From the NCBI GenBank assembly GCA_015075005.1, contig JABTVC010000001.1, positions 1,569,128-1,633,127 on the forward strand: DNA of 64,000 bases, read 5' to 3'. This document shows, piece by piece, positions 1-8,591 of the stretch. Source of the DNA: Planctomycetia bacterium. Its GTDB lineage: Bacteria > Planctomycetota > Brocadiia > Brocadiales > Brocadiaceae. The notes below the pieces were generated by a model. That model saw only the letters and a list, made by a program, of their open reading frames with translations, made no database searches and had not been told where the DNA came from. How positions within the stretch are numbered: the stretch's first letter is position 1; the number at the start of each line of letters is the position of its first letter. The position numbers and the translations under genes were made by a program.

Positions 1-2
1 CA

Positions 3-293
3 GATGCCACAGCAATTGTCAAATCTATTATAGATATGGCACACTCTCTTAAAATAAAGGTAGTTGCAGAAGGGGTTGAAACTCAGGGACAATTGGAATT
101 GTTACGTTCATACCGATGTGACTATATACAAGGTTATCTGCTGTATAGTCCTATGAAGGCCGAAGAAATTACAAACTTATTAAGACAGAAAAATAAGCAG
201 AGATCAGATATTAAAAACAGTATCACGTCTGAGTTTACTCCATTACGGGGAGAAAAGGGGCATACAAGAGGTCACGACTTTTGTAATAAGTAA
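3..293 (+). CDS. EAL-domain protein, C-terminal end (5' truncated by window)
   Basis: The reading frame is open from base 3 and encodes DATAIVKSIIDMAHSL followed by KVVAEGVET and the CDYIQGYLLYSPM stretch. These are the end of an EAL domain, the c-di-GMP phosphodiesterase fold; GVET and QGYLLYSP are standard EAL C-terminal signatures. The metal-binding EAL motif itself lies outside the window, so catalytic competence cannot be judged. About 35 polar residues follow the domain before the TAA. The gene probably belongs to a larger GGDEF-EAL signalling protein; that part is inference. Confidence 0.85.
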   Translation, partial: DATAIVKSIIDMAHSLKIKVVAEGVETQGQLELLRSYRCDYIQGYLLYSPMKAEEITNLLRQKNKQRSDIKNSITSEFTPLRGEKGHTRGHDFCNK

Positions 294-350
294 TAGATTA
301 TTCAGAGGGTAATCCTCTCGTAAAAATATTATTGAATGGAGGTGAAAAAT

Positions 351-1451
351 ATGAGAACTAAAAATGTGTTGATGGTAATGGTGCTTTTGATAATCTTTCA
401 TTTCGCTGATCGGGCTTATAGTGCAGATGGAACTACATCGTTACCAAATTCACATCTTATTTCCGATGTTCCTTATCATGAGCAAATAACAGCCTTTTTC
501 TGCGGTCCCGCAGCCCTTGAGATACTCTACGATTTTTGGGGAGAAGACATTGATCAAAAGGCCATTGCGGATGTTGCCCGCTCATCTTCTATCGGTACGC
601 ATACATGGGATATGGTGCGAGCAGGTTTTTTTAGTCATCATAGCAGCTCCATGGGAAGATTCTTTCCCCGTAATGCTCCTAAAGCAGGCTATCCCGAAAG
701 ACCCCTGGGTTATGTCTCTTTTGATTATTCATCAGACACCTTTTGGTGGTCAACCCTTAAAGGACTCATTGCTCAGGACATTCCTGTTATTTTACTTATG
801 AAATTTGCACCGAACGATGATACGGCGCATTACAGGGTAATTGTAGGATATAATGAAGCGGAGGGAGTTGTTTACTTTGTAGATCCGTGGGGTCGTGACC
901 TAAATAGAAAGACAAACCTTGATGGGACTATTACATGGAGCATAGCTGACTTTGCAAATGCATGGAATTATACCGGATACGTAACCACCCGCCATTATTG
1001 GGGAACCGTAATTATGCCCTGGACGGTTACCATTCAAAAATGCGGAGAAACGACCGCAGGTTCTGTACTCAAGGTAACTGCAGAAATTACTTACCCCTGT
1101 CCCCAACCGTTCGATTGTTCAGCCTATTCTGCCTCCAATATCGATGCAGAAATCACCCTCCCACCAAGTATGTATTTATTGAGTGGTTCACTCAGGATCG
1201 ATATTGGTTATCTACAGGCAGGAGAAACTGTTACAGTTACATGGAATGTCAAACTCGATACGGATGGGTCTGATTCCATAATTACCGTAAAGGCAACAGG
1301 GCTTGTATCTGGCACTGTTCCGGAGGTAGGTAAGAATAGTAAAAAAGATAAAAAGGCGGACAAAGGTAAAGATACAGAGGATAATACGAATTTGTATCAT
1401 GCCTACACGTATACAGATGAAATCGGTATTGAGGAAAGCATAGAACTATAA
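351..1451 (+). CDS. Secreted C39-like cysteine peptidase family protein
   Basis: The product (366 aa) has an N-terminal signal peptide (MRTKNVLMVMVLLIIFHF, cleavage probably after AYSA). A papain-like C39_2-type domain follows: PYHEQITAFFCGPAALE carries the candidate nucleophile Cys, and HYRVIVGYNEAEGVVYFVDPWG carries the candidate His and Asp. The second half (about 220-320) looks like a beta-sandwich, and the C-terminus is Lys-rich and then acidic. The start at 351 is preferred over an upstream in-frame ATG at 336 because GGAGGT at 338-343 is correctly spaced for it. The protein probably acts outside the cytoplasmic membrane as a peptidase or bacteriocin-processing-like enzyme; the substrate is unknown. 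Confidence 0.75.
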   Translation: MRTKNVLMVMVLLIIFHFADRAYSADGTTSLPNSHLISDVPYHEQITAFFCGPAALEILYDFWGEDIDQKAIADVARSSSIGTHTWDMVRAGFFSHHSSSMGRFFPRNAPKAGYPERPLGYVSFDYSSDTFWWSTLKGLIAQDIPVILLMKFAPNDDTAHYRVIVGYNEAEGVVYFVDPWGRDLNRKTNLDGTITWSIADFANAWNYTGYVTTRHYWGTVIMPWTVTIQKCGETTAGSVLKVTAEITYPCPQPFDCSAYSASNIDAEITLPPSMYLLSGSLRIDIGYLQAGETVTVTWNVKLDTDGSDSIITVKATGLVSGTVPEVGKNSKKDKKADKGKDTEDNTNLYHAYTYTDEIGIEESIEL

Positions 1452-1528
1452 AACGTCGCTCCGTTAGCATCTTCCTCTTATGTTATAACGAAGGCTTGTA
1501 TTTATCATGCGGCCCAACAGGATATACG

Positions 1529-2566
1529 CTATGGTACGGATGGTATTCTGTAACCAAATTGAAGATGAAGTATCTTTGTTATCATATTCTCCAACAACAG
1601 AGTGATATTGGCATTACGATCAAGATACTCAAGTGATGTCTTGATTACATGTATGATGCTGAACAGCGTATCTTCAGACAACGACTGACTTTTAGATACC
1701 AATGCATCCCGCCAACCCGTACAATAAATAGGTAACTCCCCTTCAATCTTGCAAACAAGCAAGTCACGGTAATACAAAAGAAAAGAAAGGATAAGTTCTT
1801 TTACATATGTTCGTTTCTCCTCTAATACATCCAAATCCTGGATATGCCATTCGTCGAATAACTCCTTTGAAAAAGTTAAATTATCATGCACTTCTAATTT
1901 CAAGATCCGGTTAATAAGCCAGTCTTTCTTTTCGAGAGCATGAGTACCGGAAAGTAACACAGCCCTCTCCATACTACCGCTGGATATGAATGCCAATCGT
2001 TCCGCTTGTTTATCATCCAGGTGAAAACGGTTTACGAGGATGCCTTTTACCGCCGGCATCGATAAAGGGGAAAACCTCACTATCTGACACCTGGACCGAA
2101 CCGTTTCTCTAACCAATTCTAAAGAGGTTACGATCAATATAATAATAGCATACGAAGGGGGTTCTTCTAAGGTTTTCAATAAACAGTTAGAGGCCTCTTC
2201 GTTCATCTTATCTGCTGCATGGATAATTATCATTTTGTACTTCGATTCCAAAGGTTTCACATTCAGGACATCCTGGAGGTATTTTAATTGCTCTATTTTA
2301 ATTACCCGACTATTTTTTTCAGGAACTATCAAAAATAGATCAGAAAAATTGTCATTGGCAATTCTCTGACAGGGACCACAGGTATCACAAGCATCAACAC
2401 CCGGATGTTGGCAAAAAATTGCCTTTGCCAGTTCTTTAGAAAATAATGTTTTGCCTATACCATCTTGACCAGCAAAAATATAAGCGTGTGCCAGATGGTC
2501 ACGTATAATAGCATTTTGAAATAATTTTACAACACGGTCCTGGCAAGAAATGATTTTAAAAGACAT
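1529..2566 (-). CDS. holB: DNA polymerase III subunit delta'
   Basis: This AAA+ clamp-loader subunit (345 aa) helps load the sliding clamp at the replication fork. Visible motifs are a P-loop (GQDGIGKT, about residues 33-40), a four-cysteine zinc module (C-HPGVDACDTCGPC) typical of DnaX/HolB clamp loaders, the sensor region NCLLKTLEEPP and the SRC motif (TVRSRCQ). The C-terminal helical collar domain is less conserved, as usual. Length is normal for HolB. It is transcribed leftward; the next upstream gene is the small lipoyl protein, about 180 bp away, so co-transcription is possible but not shown. Confidence 0.9.
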   Translation of the reverse strand: MSFKIISCQDRVVKLFQNAIIRDHLAHAYIFAGQDGIGKTLFSKELAKAIFCQHPGVDACDTCGPCQRIANDNFSDLFLIVPEKNSRVIKIEQLKYLQDVLNVKPLESKYKMIIIHAADKMNEEASNCLLKTLEEPPSYAIIILIVTSLELVRETVRSRCQIVRFSPLSMPAVKGILVNRFHLDDKQAERLAFISSGSMERAVLLSGTHALEKKDWLINRILKLEVHDNLTFSKELFDEWHIQDLDVLEEKRTYVKELILSFLLYYRDLLVCKIEGELPIYCTGWRDALVSKSQSLSEDTLFSIIHVIKTSLEYLDRNANITLLLENMITKILHLQFGYRIPSVP

Positions 2567-2745
2567 GAATTATATCATTTTAAGTCAATCGTTACTATTG
2601 GATTGCTCAGTAAATTTCCGGAAAAAGCTTTTTACCTCCCCCATCTAACTCTGCGGAGATGGATGGAGGGAGATAATGAGTTACACTTATTGCATACTAT
2701 GGGTAAATATAATTTTAAGAAAGGTTCGCCTGTACATTTGAAACG

Positions 2746-3057
2746 CTAATCTTCTTCCTCTTCTTCCTCCTCCTCCTCTTCCTCCTCTTCCTCCTCTTCC
2801 TCCTCTTCCTCCTCTTCCTCGGTTTCAAGTATTGCCATAATATCACCTACTTTTACCACGTCACCTTCTTGCGCAATGATTTCCAGTAATCTTCCAGATA
2901 CCGGGGCAGTGACATTAAAAGTTGTTTTCTCCGTGATCATCTCTACAAGATCCTCACCTTCTTCAACCTCCTCATCCTCTTCAGCATACCAAAAGGAAAC
3001 CGTCGCTTCGTCTCCGTTGTTTGCTTCCACATCAGGTAATTCAACCTCCACTCTCAT
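2746..3057 (-). CDS. Stand-alone lipoyl/biotinyl-domain protein with polyglutamate tail
   Basis: The 103-aa product consists of a single biotinyl/lipoyl domain (MRVEVELPDVEANNGDEATV ... APVSGRLLEIIAQEGDVVKVGDIMAILE) and a C-terminal run of more than 20 consecutive glutamates ending in Asp. The lysine in MITEKTTF sits at the hairpin position that is lipoylated in E2/GcvH-like domains. A ribosome-binding site (GGAGGAG) lies just upstream. No catalytic E2 core or peripheral-subunit-binding domain is attached, so it would act as a free swinging carrier or a remnant of one. The polyglutamate run is encoded by a 9-bp microsatellite and could vary in length. No partner dehydrogenase gene is nearby. 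Confidence 0.8.
   Translation of the reverse strand: MRVEVELPDVEANNGDEATVSFWYAEEDEEVEEGEDLVEMITEKTTFNVTAPVSGRLLEIIAQEGDVVKVGDIMAILETEEEEEEEEEEEEEEEEEEEEEEED
2749..2820. repeat. 9-bp microsatellite encoding polyglutamate
   Basis: On the plus strand the unit CCTCCTCTT (with small variants) repeats in tandem for about 70 bases, entirely within the coding region of the lipoyl protein and in multiples of three. Unit gain or loss would change tail length without breaking the frame. Confidence 0.9.
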
Positions 3058-3257
3058 ATAGCTCCTCCTTAAATTATCAAAGCAATAACCCAGGTAAAAA
3101 ATATACCCTTGTAAACATACTTTTAGTAGATTTAAAGGAAAGCATTATACTGAGCGATATTTTTCTTGTCAAGCATCTAAGGAATAAATAAAACGACCAA
3201 AAAACTTTTATGATTTATAATTCCTTAACCCTTTCAACAATATAGATATAAAATCGC

Positions 3258-3286
3258 TTGACTTGGATAAAAAGATTGTTTAAAAT
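3258..3286 (+). promoter_or_regulatory. Putative sigma-70 promoter without an adjacent gene
   Basis: TTGACT (3258-3263), a 17-nt spacer and TAAAAT (3281-3286) match the vegetative promoter consensus at 5/6 positions in each hexamer. The nearest downstream gene on this strand is rny, nearly 700 nt away. A short direct repeat overlaps both hexamers. Confidence 0.5.
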
Positions 3287-3939
3287 CGCTACTTTGGTAA
3301 GATAATGAAAATTTTAGATTGTGTATTTAGATTGTGTATTATGTTATACAAAATGACCGCTAAACTTTTGTAATGTAGCTTGTCAGTATTGCAATTTTAG
3401 CGTAGTCTGGAAGCTAATAAAAGTTCGAAATATCTGATCCGGGAGATGTCGCTGATAGTTTCGAATCTTCAAAGAGAAAGACAGGGAGAAATGAATAAAA
3501 ACGGCCTATCAAAACGTTACAGAATGCGTATGTTTTCATAAACAGGCGATTATTTTTCTGGATGTCCGATAAACTGTTTGCGTCTGGTGATTATCACTTA
3601 ACGATAGCATTTGTGGTTCTTGAAGAAAAATATCTAATAAGTACGATTTTGCCAATCTTAGAAAAGCACAGTAATATAGATGAAAATATCTCTCTTAATA
3701 CATGCAGCGTTTTGCATAAGTACTTTATTTATAAGTGCTGACGACCTATTCCAAGATTGAAAACTTATTTTATAAGAAGTATTTTTCTAAAAGAGTCTTT
3801 ATTCATTTCCCATGCTGTTTCTGCTCAAACCGACATTTCACTAACGCAGTATTTCTTCCAGAAGTCTCATTTTTTTCGACCTTCGTTTCTCACTTTTATC
3901 TCTTAATTAAACGCAAAATTGTCTTTTTGTTTTTGGAGG

Positions 3940-3969
3940 ATGAGCCTGAAAAAACGGCTTATACGATAG
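3940..3969 (+). CDS. Mini-ORF (9 codons) directly in front of rny
   Basis: A strong Shine-Dalgarno (GGAGG, 3935-3939) abuts an ATG encoding MSLKKRLIR and a TAG. The stop ends one base before the rny ATG at 3971, which has no SD of its own at normal spacing. The arrangement suggests translational coupling or a leader peptide. Whether the peptide itself matters is unknown. Confidence 0.4.
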   Translation: MSLKKRLIR

Positions 3970-3970
3970 A

Positions 3971-5527
3971 ATGCAGCTATTTCAAACACTGGCATACCTC
4001 CTTCTTCCGGCAGGTATCGCTATTGGTTACTTTATTTGTATTCTTGTATACAGGAAGAAGCAAGCGGCCAGCGAAAAGAAGATAAAACATCTCATTGAAG
4101 AATCACGCCAAGATGCGGAAAGAATTAAAAAAGAAGCAGAATTAGCAACAAAAACCGAATTGTACCAACGGAGAGAGGCTTTTGAAAAAGAAACGCAAGA
4201 AACCAAGATGGAATTGAGGTTACAAGAAAAGAGGTTAAGTAAAAGAGAAGATAACCTTGAACGAAAGATGGAATTACTCACAAAAAAAGAAAGGTATATA
4301 GATACGCTTTCTGCCAATTTTGCCCTGAAAGAAAAGAAATTAGACGAGAAAAGGCTGGAACTCGAAAAAACCATAGAAGAAGAGAATAAGACACTCCTGA
4401 AAATCTCCAATTTATCCAGAGAAGATGCCGAAAGACTTTTACTCAGTAGATTAGAAAAAGAACTCGACATTAAATGTGCCGAATTGATTTCGAAAAAAAC
4501 AGCGGAAGCAAAGGAAAACGCAGAACAGACTGCTATATCATTGATAAGTGCTTCAATTCAGCGATGCGCAGCAACGCATACGGCTGAAAATATTGTAAGC
4601 TCAATTGAACTCCCCAATAATGAAATGAAAGGCCGTATCATAGGGCGTGAAGGAAGGAATATTCGTGCCTTTGAGAAGGCAACGGGAATTGACGTTATTG
4701 TGGATGATACCCCCGGTGTAATTGTTCTTTCTGGGTTTGACAGCGTTCGTCGTGAAATAGCAAGGCAATCAATGGAAAAATTGATCCTTGATGGAAGAAT
4801 TCATCCCGCGCACATTGAAGAAATTGTTAAAAAGACAGAAACGGAAATTGAACAAGTTATCCAGGAAACGGGGAAACAAACTTGCTTTGAATTAGGGGTT
4901 CACAATATTCACCCGGAACTGATAAAACTTATTGGCAGGCTCAAATATAGAACGAGTTATGGGCAAAATCAACTGCAGCATTCTATCGAAGTCAGTAATC
5001 TTATGGGCATCATTGCAGGTGAATTAAAACTGGATGTTCCCCTGGCGAAAAGATGCGGTCTTTTGCACGACATTGGCAAGGCTATTGGTCCAGAAATGGA
5101 AGGTACACATGCCGTCGCCGGCGCGGATCTTGCGAAACGTTATGACGAAAGACCTGAAGTGGTTAATGCTATTGGTGGCCATCATGAAGAAACACCTGTA
5201 GAGTCTGTATACACCGTTCTGGTGAGTGCAACCGATGCTATTTCTGCCGGAAGACCTGGTGCAAGGAGAGAAACGTTAGAGAAGTACATTAAACGACTGG
5301 AGAGACTTGAAAGTATTGCAACTTCTTTCAGTGGAGTCGAAAGCGCTTACGCCATTCAGGCAGGGAGGGAAGTCCGCGTAATGGTGTGTCCCGATAAGAC
5401 CAATGATAAGGCAGCCTCCAAGATGTGTTACGATATTGCCAGAGAAATTGAAGGACAGCTGGAATATCCGGGGGAGGTTGTCGTTACTGTAATTCGGGAA
5501 ACACGTTTTGTTGAGCATGCAAAGTAG
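3971..5527 (+). CDS. rny: Ribonuclease Y
   Basis: Rny is a membrane-anchored endoribonuclease that starts mRNA decay. The 518-aa product has the full family layout: an N-terminal membrane segment (LAYLLLPAGIAIGYFICILVY), a long charged coiled coil (about 35-200), a KH domain with GRIIGREGRNIRAFE (about 220-240) and an HD domain with the metal-binding HD (GLLHDIGKA, about 360) and GGHHEE. The C-terminal conserved block (ATDAISAGRPGARRETLE) is present. Length is normal. mnmG follows after only 3 nt, so the two are co-transcribed. A mini-ORF with the better SD lies immediately upstream. Confidence 0.95.
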   Translation: MQLFQTLAYLLLPAGIAIGYFICILVYRKKQAASEKKIKHLIEESRQDAERIKKEAELATKTELYQRREAFEKETQETKMELRLQEKRLSKREDNLERKMELLTKKERYIDTLSANFALKEKKLDEKRLELEKTIEEENKTLLKISNLSREDAERLLLSRLEKELDIKCAELISKKTAEAKENAEQTAISLISASIQRCAATHTAENIVSSIELPNNEMKGRIIGREGRNIRAFEKATGIDVIVDDTPGVIVLSGFDSVRREIARQSMEKLILDGRIHPAHIEEIVKKTETEIEQVIQETGKQTCFELGVHNIHPELIKLIGRLKYRTSYGQNQLQHSIEVSNLMGIIAGELKLDVPLAKRCGLLHDIGKAIGPEMEGTHAVAGADLAKRYDERPEVVNAIGGHHEETPVESVYTVLVSATDAISAGRPGARRETLEKYIKRLERLESIATSFSGVESAYAIQAGREVRVMVCPDKTNDKAASKMCYDIAREIEGQLEYPGEVVVTVIRETRFVEHAK

Positions 5528-5530
5528 TAT

Positions 5531-7363
5531 ATGCACACCGAGTTTGATGTAATTGTGGTCGGAGCCGGCCATGCAGGATGCGAAGCGGCACTCGCATCCG
5601 CACGTATGGGTATGAGTACGGCGTTGCTCACAATAAATCTGGACACGATTGCTCAGATGTCATGCAATCCCGCGATTGGCGGCCTCGCAAAAGGTCAGTT
5701 GGTTCGGGAGATCGATGCCCTTGGCGGTGAAATGGCCAGGGTAATTGACGAAACGGGTATCCAATTCCGCATGCTCAATACCAAAAAAGGGCCCGCAGTC
5801 CATTCTCCCCGTGCCCAAGCCGATAAAAAATCCTATCAGCTGTCCATGAAAAAAAGAGTGGAAAGCCAGAGTAATCTTTTTTTGAGACAGGAAGTCGTCG
5901 ACGATCTCATTATTGACAAGAAAACAATAGCTGGGATCATTGGTCAAAGTGGCTTAAAATATAAAGCAAGGGCTGTCATCCTTACCACAGGAACGTTTTT
6001 AAAAGGTCTGATTCACATCGGTGAGTTTACAACCTCTGGCGGCAGGATTGGGGAGCTATCATCTGAAAAATTGTCTGATTCTTTACGAATGAGCGGGTTT
6101 GAGGTTGGGCGCCTCAAGACTGGCACTCCTCCCAGACTTAATGGCCGTACCATTAATTATAAGGTACTCACACCACAGTACGGAGATGAAAATCCCAAAC
6201 CGTTCTCAGTCTCAACAGAAACGCTTACCTGTTCGCAAGTTCCTTGCTATGTTACGGATACAAATCCCAAGACACACAAAATTATTATGGCAAACTTGTC
6301 CCGTGCACCACTCTATACGGGACAGATTAAGTCTGTTGGACCCAGATACTGCCCATCCATTGAGGACAAGGTTGTACGCTTCGCTGGAAAAGATCAACAT
6401 CAGGTATTTCTGGAACCCGAAGGATTAAATACCCTTGAGGTTTATTGCAATGGGATTTCGACCAGTATGCCCCATGACGTTCAGGAAGCGATCGTTCATT
6501 CTATTGCCGGCCGGGAATCAGCAGAAATTGTTCGATACGGTTATGCCATCGAATATGATTTTGTACCGCCGACGCAACTCCAGCCATCACTGGAAACCAA
6601 ACTCATAGAAAATCTTTTTCATGCCGGACAAATTAATGGGACATCTGGTTACGAAGAAGCCGCCGCTCAGGGCATTATGGCGGGCACGAATGCGGCGCTT
6701 AAGATACAGGGGGAAAAACCTTTTATCCTGGGCAGATCTGAGGCATATATCGGTGTCCTGATTGACGACCTTGTTACAAAAGGAACGCAAGAACCATATC
6801 GTATGTTTACATCCCGTGCGGAGTACCGGCTCATCCTAAGGCACGACAATGCCGACAGAAGGTTAATGAAATACGGATACCGTTACGGACTCATTTCAGA
6901 ACGGCAGTGGTGTAAATTACGTGAAAAAGAAGCGGCCATTGCGGAGACTTTGGCGTATATGGGCAAAAAAATGGCAGGGCCGGATTCTCTGTCTAAAATA
7001 TTGAGTCGTCCCGACAGAACTTTTGATCATGTGCTAGCTATGGACACCGGACTAAGCCAAAGACATCTATCAAAAGAAGTAAAAGAACAAGCCGAAATTG
7101 AGATAAAATATAAGGGGTACATCGAACGTCAGCAAATCCAGATAGAAAAGTTCAAAAAGATGGAAGATTATAAAATTCCGCCCTGGGTTGACTACCAGAA
7201 TATTTCGGAACTCAGAAAAGAAGCGCGTCAAAAGCTTTTCCAAATCCGTCCTGTTTCCCTTGCGCAGGCATCTCGTATTTCAGGAGTCTCTCCCGCAGAT
7301 ATTTCCATTCTCATGATCTATCTTACAGGAAAAATAAAAAAAATAGGCATACTCTCCGAGTAA
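5531..7363 (+). CDS. mnmG: tRNA uridine-5-carboxymethylaminomethyl modification enzyme MnmG
   Basis: MnmG (GidA) binds FAD and, with MnmE, installs the cmnm5 group at wobble U34 of tRNAs using methylene-tetrahydrofolate. The N-terminus has the FAD-binding GAGHAGCEAALASARMG motif, then the NPAIGGLAKGQLVREIDALGG block, the catalytic-cysteine region FLKGLIHIGE and RLKTGTPPRL, and the second nucleotide-binding segment LFHAGQINGTSGYEEAAAQG. The C-terminal helical tRNA/MnmE-binding domain is complete (ISGVSPADISILMIYL). At 610 aa it has normal length and looks functional. It forms an operon with rny. Confidence 0.96.
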   Translation: MHTEFDVIVVGAGHAGCEAALASARMGMSTALLTINLDTIAQMSCNPAIGGLAKGQLVREIDALGGEMARVIDETGIQFRMLNTKKGPAVHSPRAQADKKSYQLSMKKRVESQSNLFLRQEVVDDLIIDKKTIAGIIGQSGLKYKARAVILTTGTFLKGLIHIGEFTTSGGRIGELSSEKLSDSLRMSGFEVGRLKTGTPPRLNGRTINYKVLTPQYGDENPKPFSVSTETLTCSQVPCYVTDTNPKTHKIIMANLSRAPLYTGQIKSVGPRYCPSIEDKVVRFAGKDQHQVFLEPEGLNTLEVYCNGISTSMPHDVQEAIVHSIAGRESAEIVRYGYAIEYDFVPPTQLQPSLETKLIENLFHAGQINGTSGYEEAAAQGIMAGTNAALKIQGEKPFILGRSEAYIGVLIDDLVTKGTQEPYRMFTSRAEYRLILRHDNADRRLMKYGYRYGLISERQWCKLREKEAAIAETLAYMGKKMAGPDSLSKILSRPDRTFDHVLAMDTGLSQRHLSKEVKEQAEIEIKYKGYIERQQIQIEKFKKMEDYKIPPWVDYQNISELRKEARQKLFQIRPVSLAQASRISGVSPADISILMIYLTGKIKKIGILSE

Positions 7364-7394
7364 TACGATGTAATACTATTTCTCTTTTATCCAA

Positions 7395-8122
7395 TCATCC
7401 TCTCATCTCCCCCCAGAGATAGGATAAAAAATTCCAACAAATGGATCTAAAACAATAGGTATTCACGAAATCCAAATAATGAGTAATAAATCCCCAGAGG
7501 ATCGTATCTACGGTGATCCACATGAAAATGTTCACAAGCCGAATCTTATTATTGTGAAGTCCAAAGCACTCCTGCTCCGTTTGATGAAACATAATTCCTG
7601 ATTTTTTGCCGGACTGTTTGAGCAGTATTTGGATCAAGTGCGGCAGTGGGTTCGTCAAGGAGAAGAAGTTGCGGAGAGTTGATCAGTGCCTTTGCAAGGT
7701 TGAGACGCGTCTGTTCGCCTGAAGAAAGAAAACCTGATTTTGTATGGGCAAGGTATTTTAAACGAAGATCTTCAAGGAGGAAATTAATCCTGTGCTTAAG
7801 CCCTTTTACTCCATACAGAAGCCCAAAAATATAAAGATTTTGCCAGACGGTAAGATTCCCAGGTAATTGGGCATATCCAGCGGAAAAGCCAACTTGCTTC
7901 ATAATACTTTTTCTCTGATGTTTTAGATCTTTTCCCAAAACAGAGATAACTCCGGAATCAGATTCAAGTACACCGAGAATTATTATGAATGGTAGTTGTT
8001 TTGCCAGCTCCATTCGGTCCAAGAAGACCAACAATCTCACCTTTCTTTACAGAAAACGAGAGGCCAGAAATGCCCTCCATCTGGCCAAACTTTTTTACGA
8101 GATTCTCTACTTTAAGAATCAA
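7395..8122 (-). pseudogene. Collapsed ABC transporter (ATPase joined to permease remnant)
   Basis: Reading leftward from a TTG start preceded by GGAGGTG, the frame gives an ABC ATPase N-terminus ending in the Walker A GPNGAGKTTT. It then needs a frameshift near 7990 to continue as LGVLESDSG, the signature LSSGEQTRLNLAKALI, and Walker B LLLLDEPTAALDP. The ATPase breaks off at LWTS, and another frame shows an ABC-2 permease start (NIFMWITVDTILWGFITHYL) that also ends early. The tail of the ATPase and the first residues and most of the body of the permease are gone. This is the relic of an ABC-2 exporter (drug or polysaccharide type) reduced by deletion plus frameshift. Confidence 0.8.
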
Positions 8123-8591
8123 CTCACCTCCACATTCCTATGAAAAGAACTCCGTAAAGGCACATGGCCGGAGAAATCTTTTTCCTATAAGCAGGTTTTC
8201 GATTTGATAAAGCAAGAGCGCGGGAAGTCTGGCACAATTAATTTTGTTTGGCGATAATCATTTTGCATTTTCAAAAAATATTTTTTTGTGAATAAGAATA
8301 AAAGGTGTTGTGCTCGAAAATCTAATGCCTGTCAATTTGGCACATAATTAATAATTGCTTAAACGCAAATGCTGTCATAATGACATACCGGGATTGCAGA
8401 ATATTTCTCAATATTTTCCATCTTCAGCATATTTGCACCTATTTAATTGATACATAATAAGTTAACTCTATGAAAACAATGCACACAAATGCAAGCAGGG
8501 ACAAAGAGATCGGCATCTGTTTTGCTTGTTTACTGTATGGTAAGCAACAGTCTTTAATTAGGGGATGGAAAATTTTGGAGGATACTTCGAT
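8123..8591. other. Intergenic region upstream of groEL
   Basis: About 470 bp separate the ABC relic and groEL, which are divergently oriented. It is AT-rich. No CIRCE-type inverted repeat (TTAGCACTC-N9-GAGTGCTAA) and no groES are present. TTGCAC at about 8430 followed by an AT-rich stretch could be a weak promoter. Confidence 0.4.

Larger units (their letters stand above)
3062..3970. other. Long AT-rich intergenic region upstream of rny
   Basis: About 900 bp hold no convincing protein gene. Visible structure: a near-consensus sigma-70 promoter at 3258-3286, a repeated AAATCGCT-x-ACTTGG block (3251-3266 and 3282-3297) overlapping it, a 2x13-bp direct repeat (AGATTGTGTATTT) near 3316-3341, and a 9-codon mini-ORF at the 3' end (3940-3969). 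A 16-codon ORF at 3491 has a weak SD but no other support. The region could be a long rny leader or contain an uncharacterised RNA. Confidence 0.5.

Noticed and set aside
3735..4085. 116-codon plus-strand ORF overlapping the start of rny
   Set aside because: No SD, no family resemblance, and its second half is rny read in another frame.
8230..8265. Sigma-54 promoter upstream of groEL (TGGC...TTGC)
   Set aside because: The distance between the GG and GC elements is 2-3 nt too long for a -24/-12 promoter.
8300..8360. CIRCE operator before groEL
   Set aside because: GTGCTC and TGGCACA words are present, but not as the required 9-bp inverted repeat with a 9-nt spacer.
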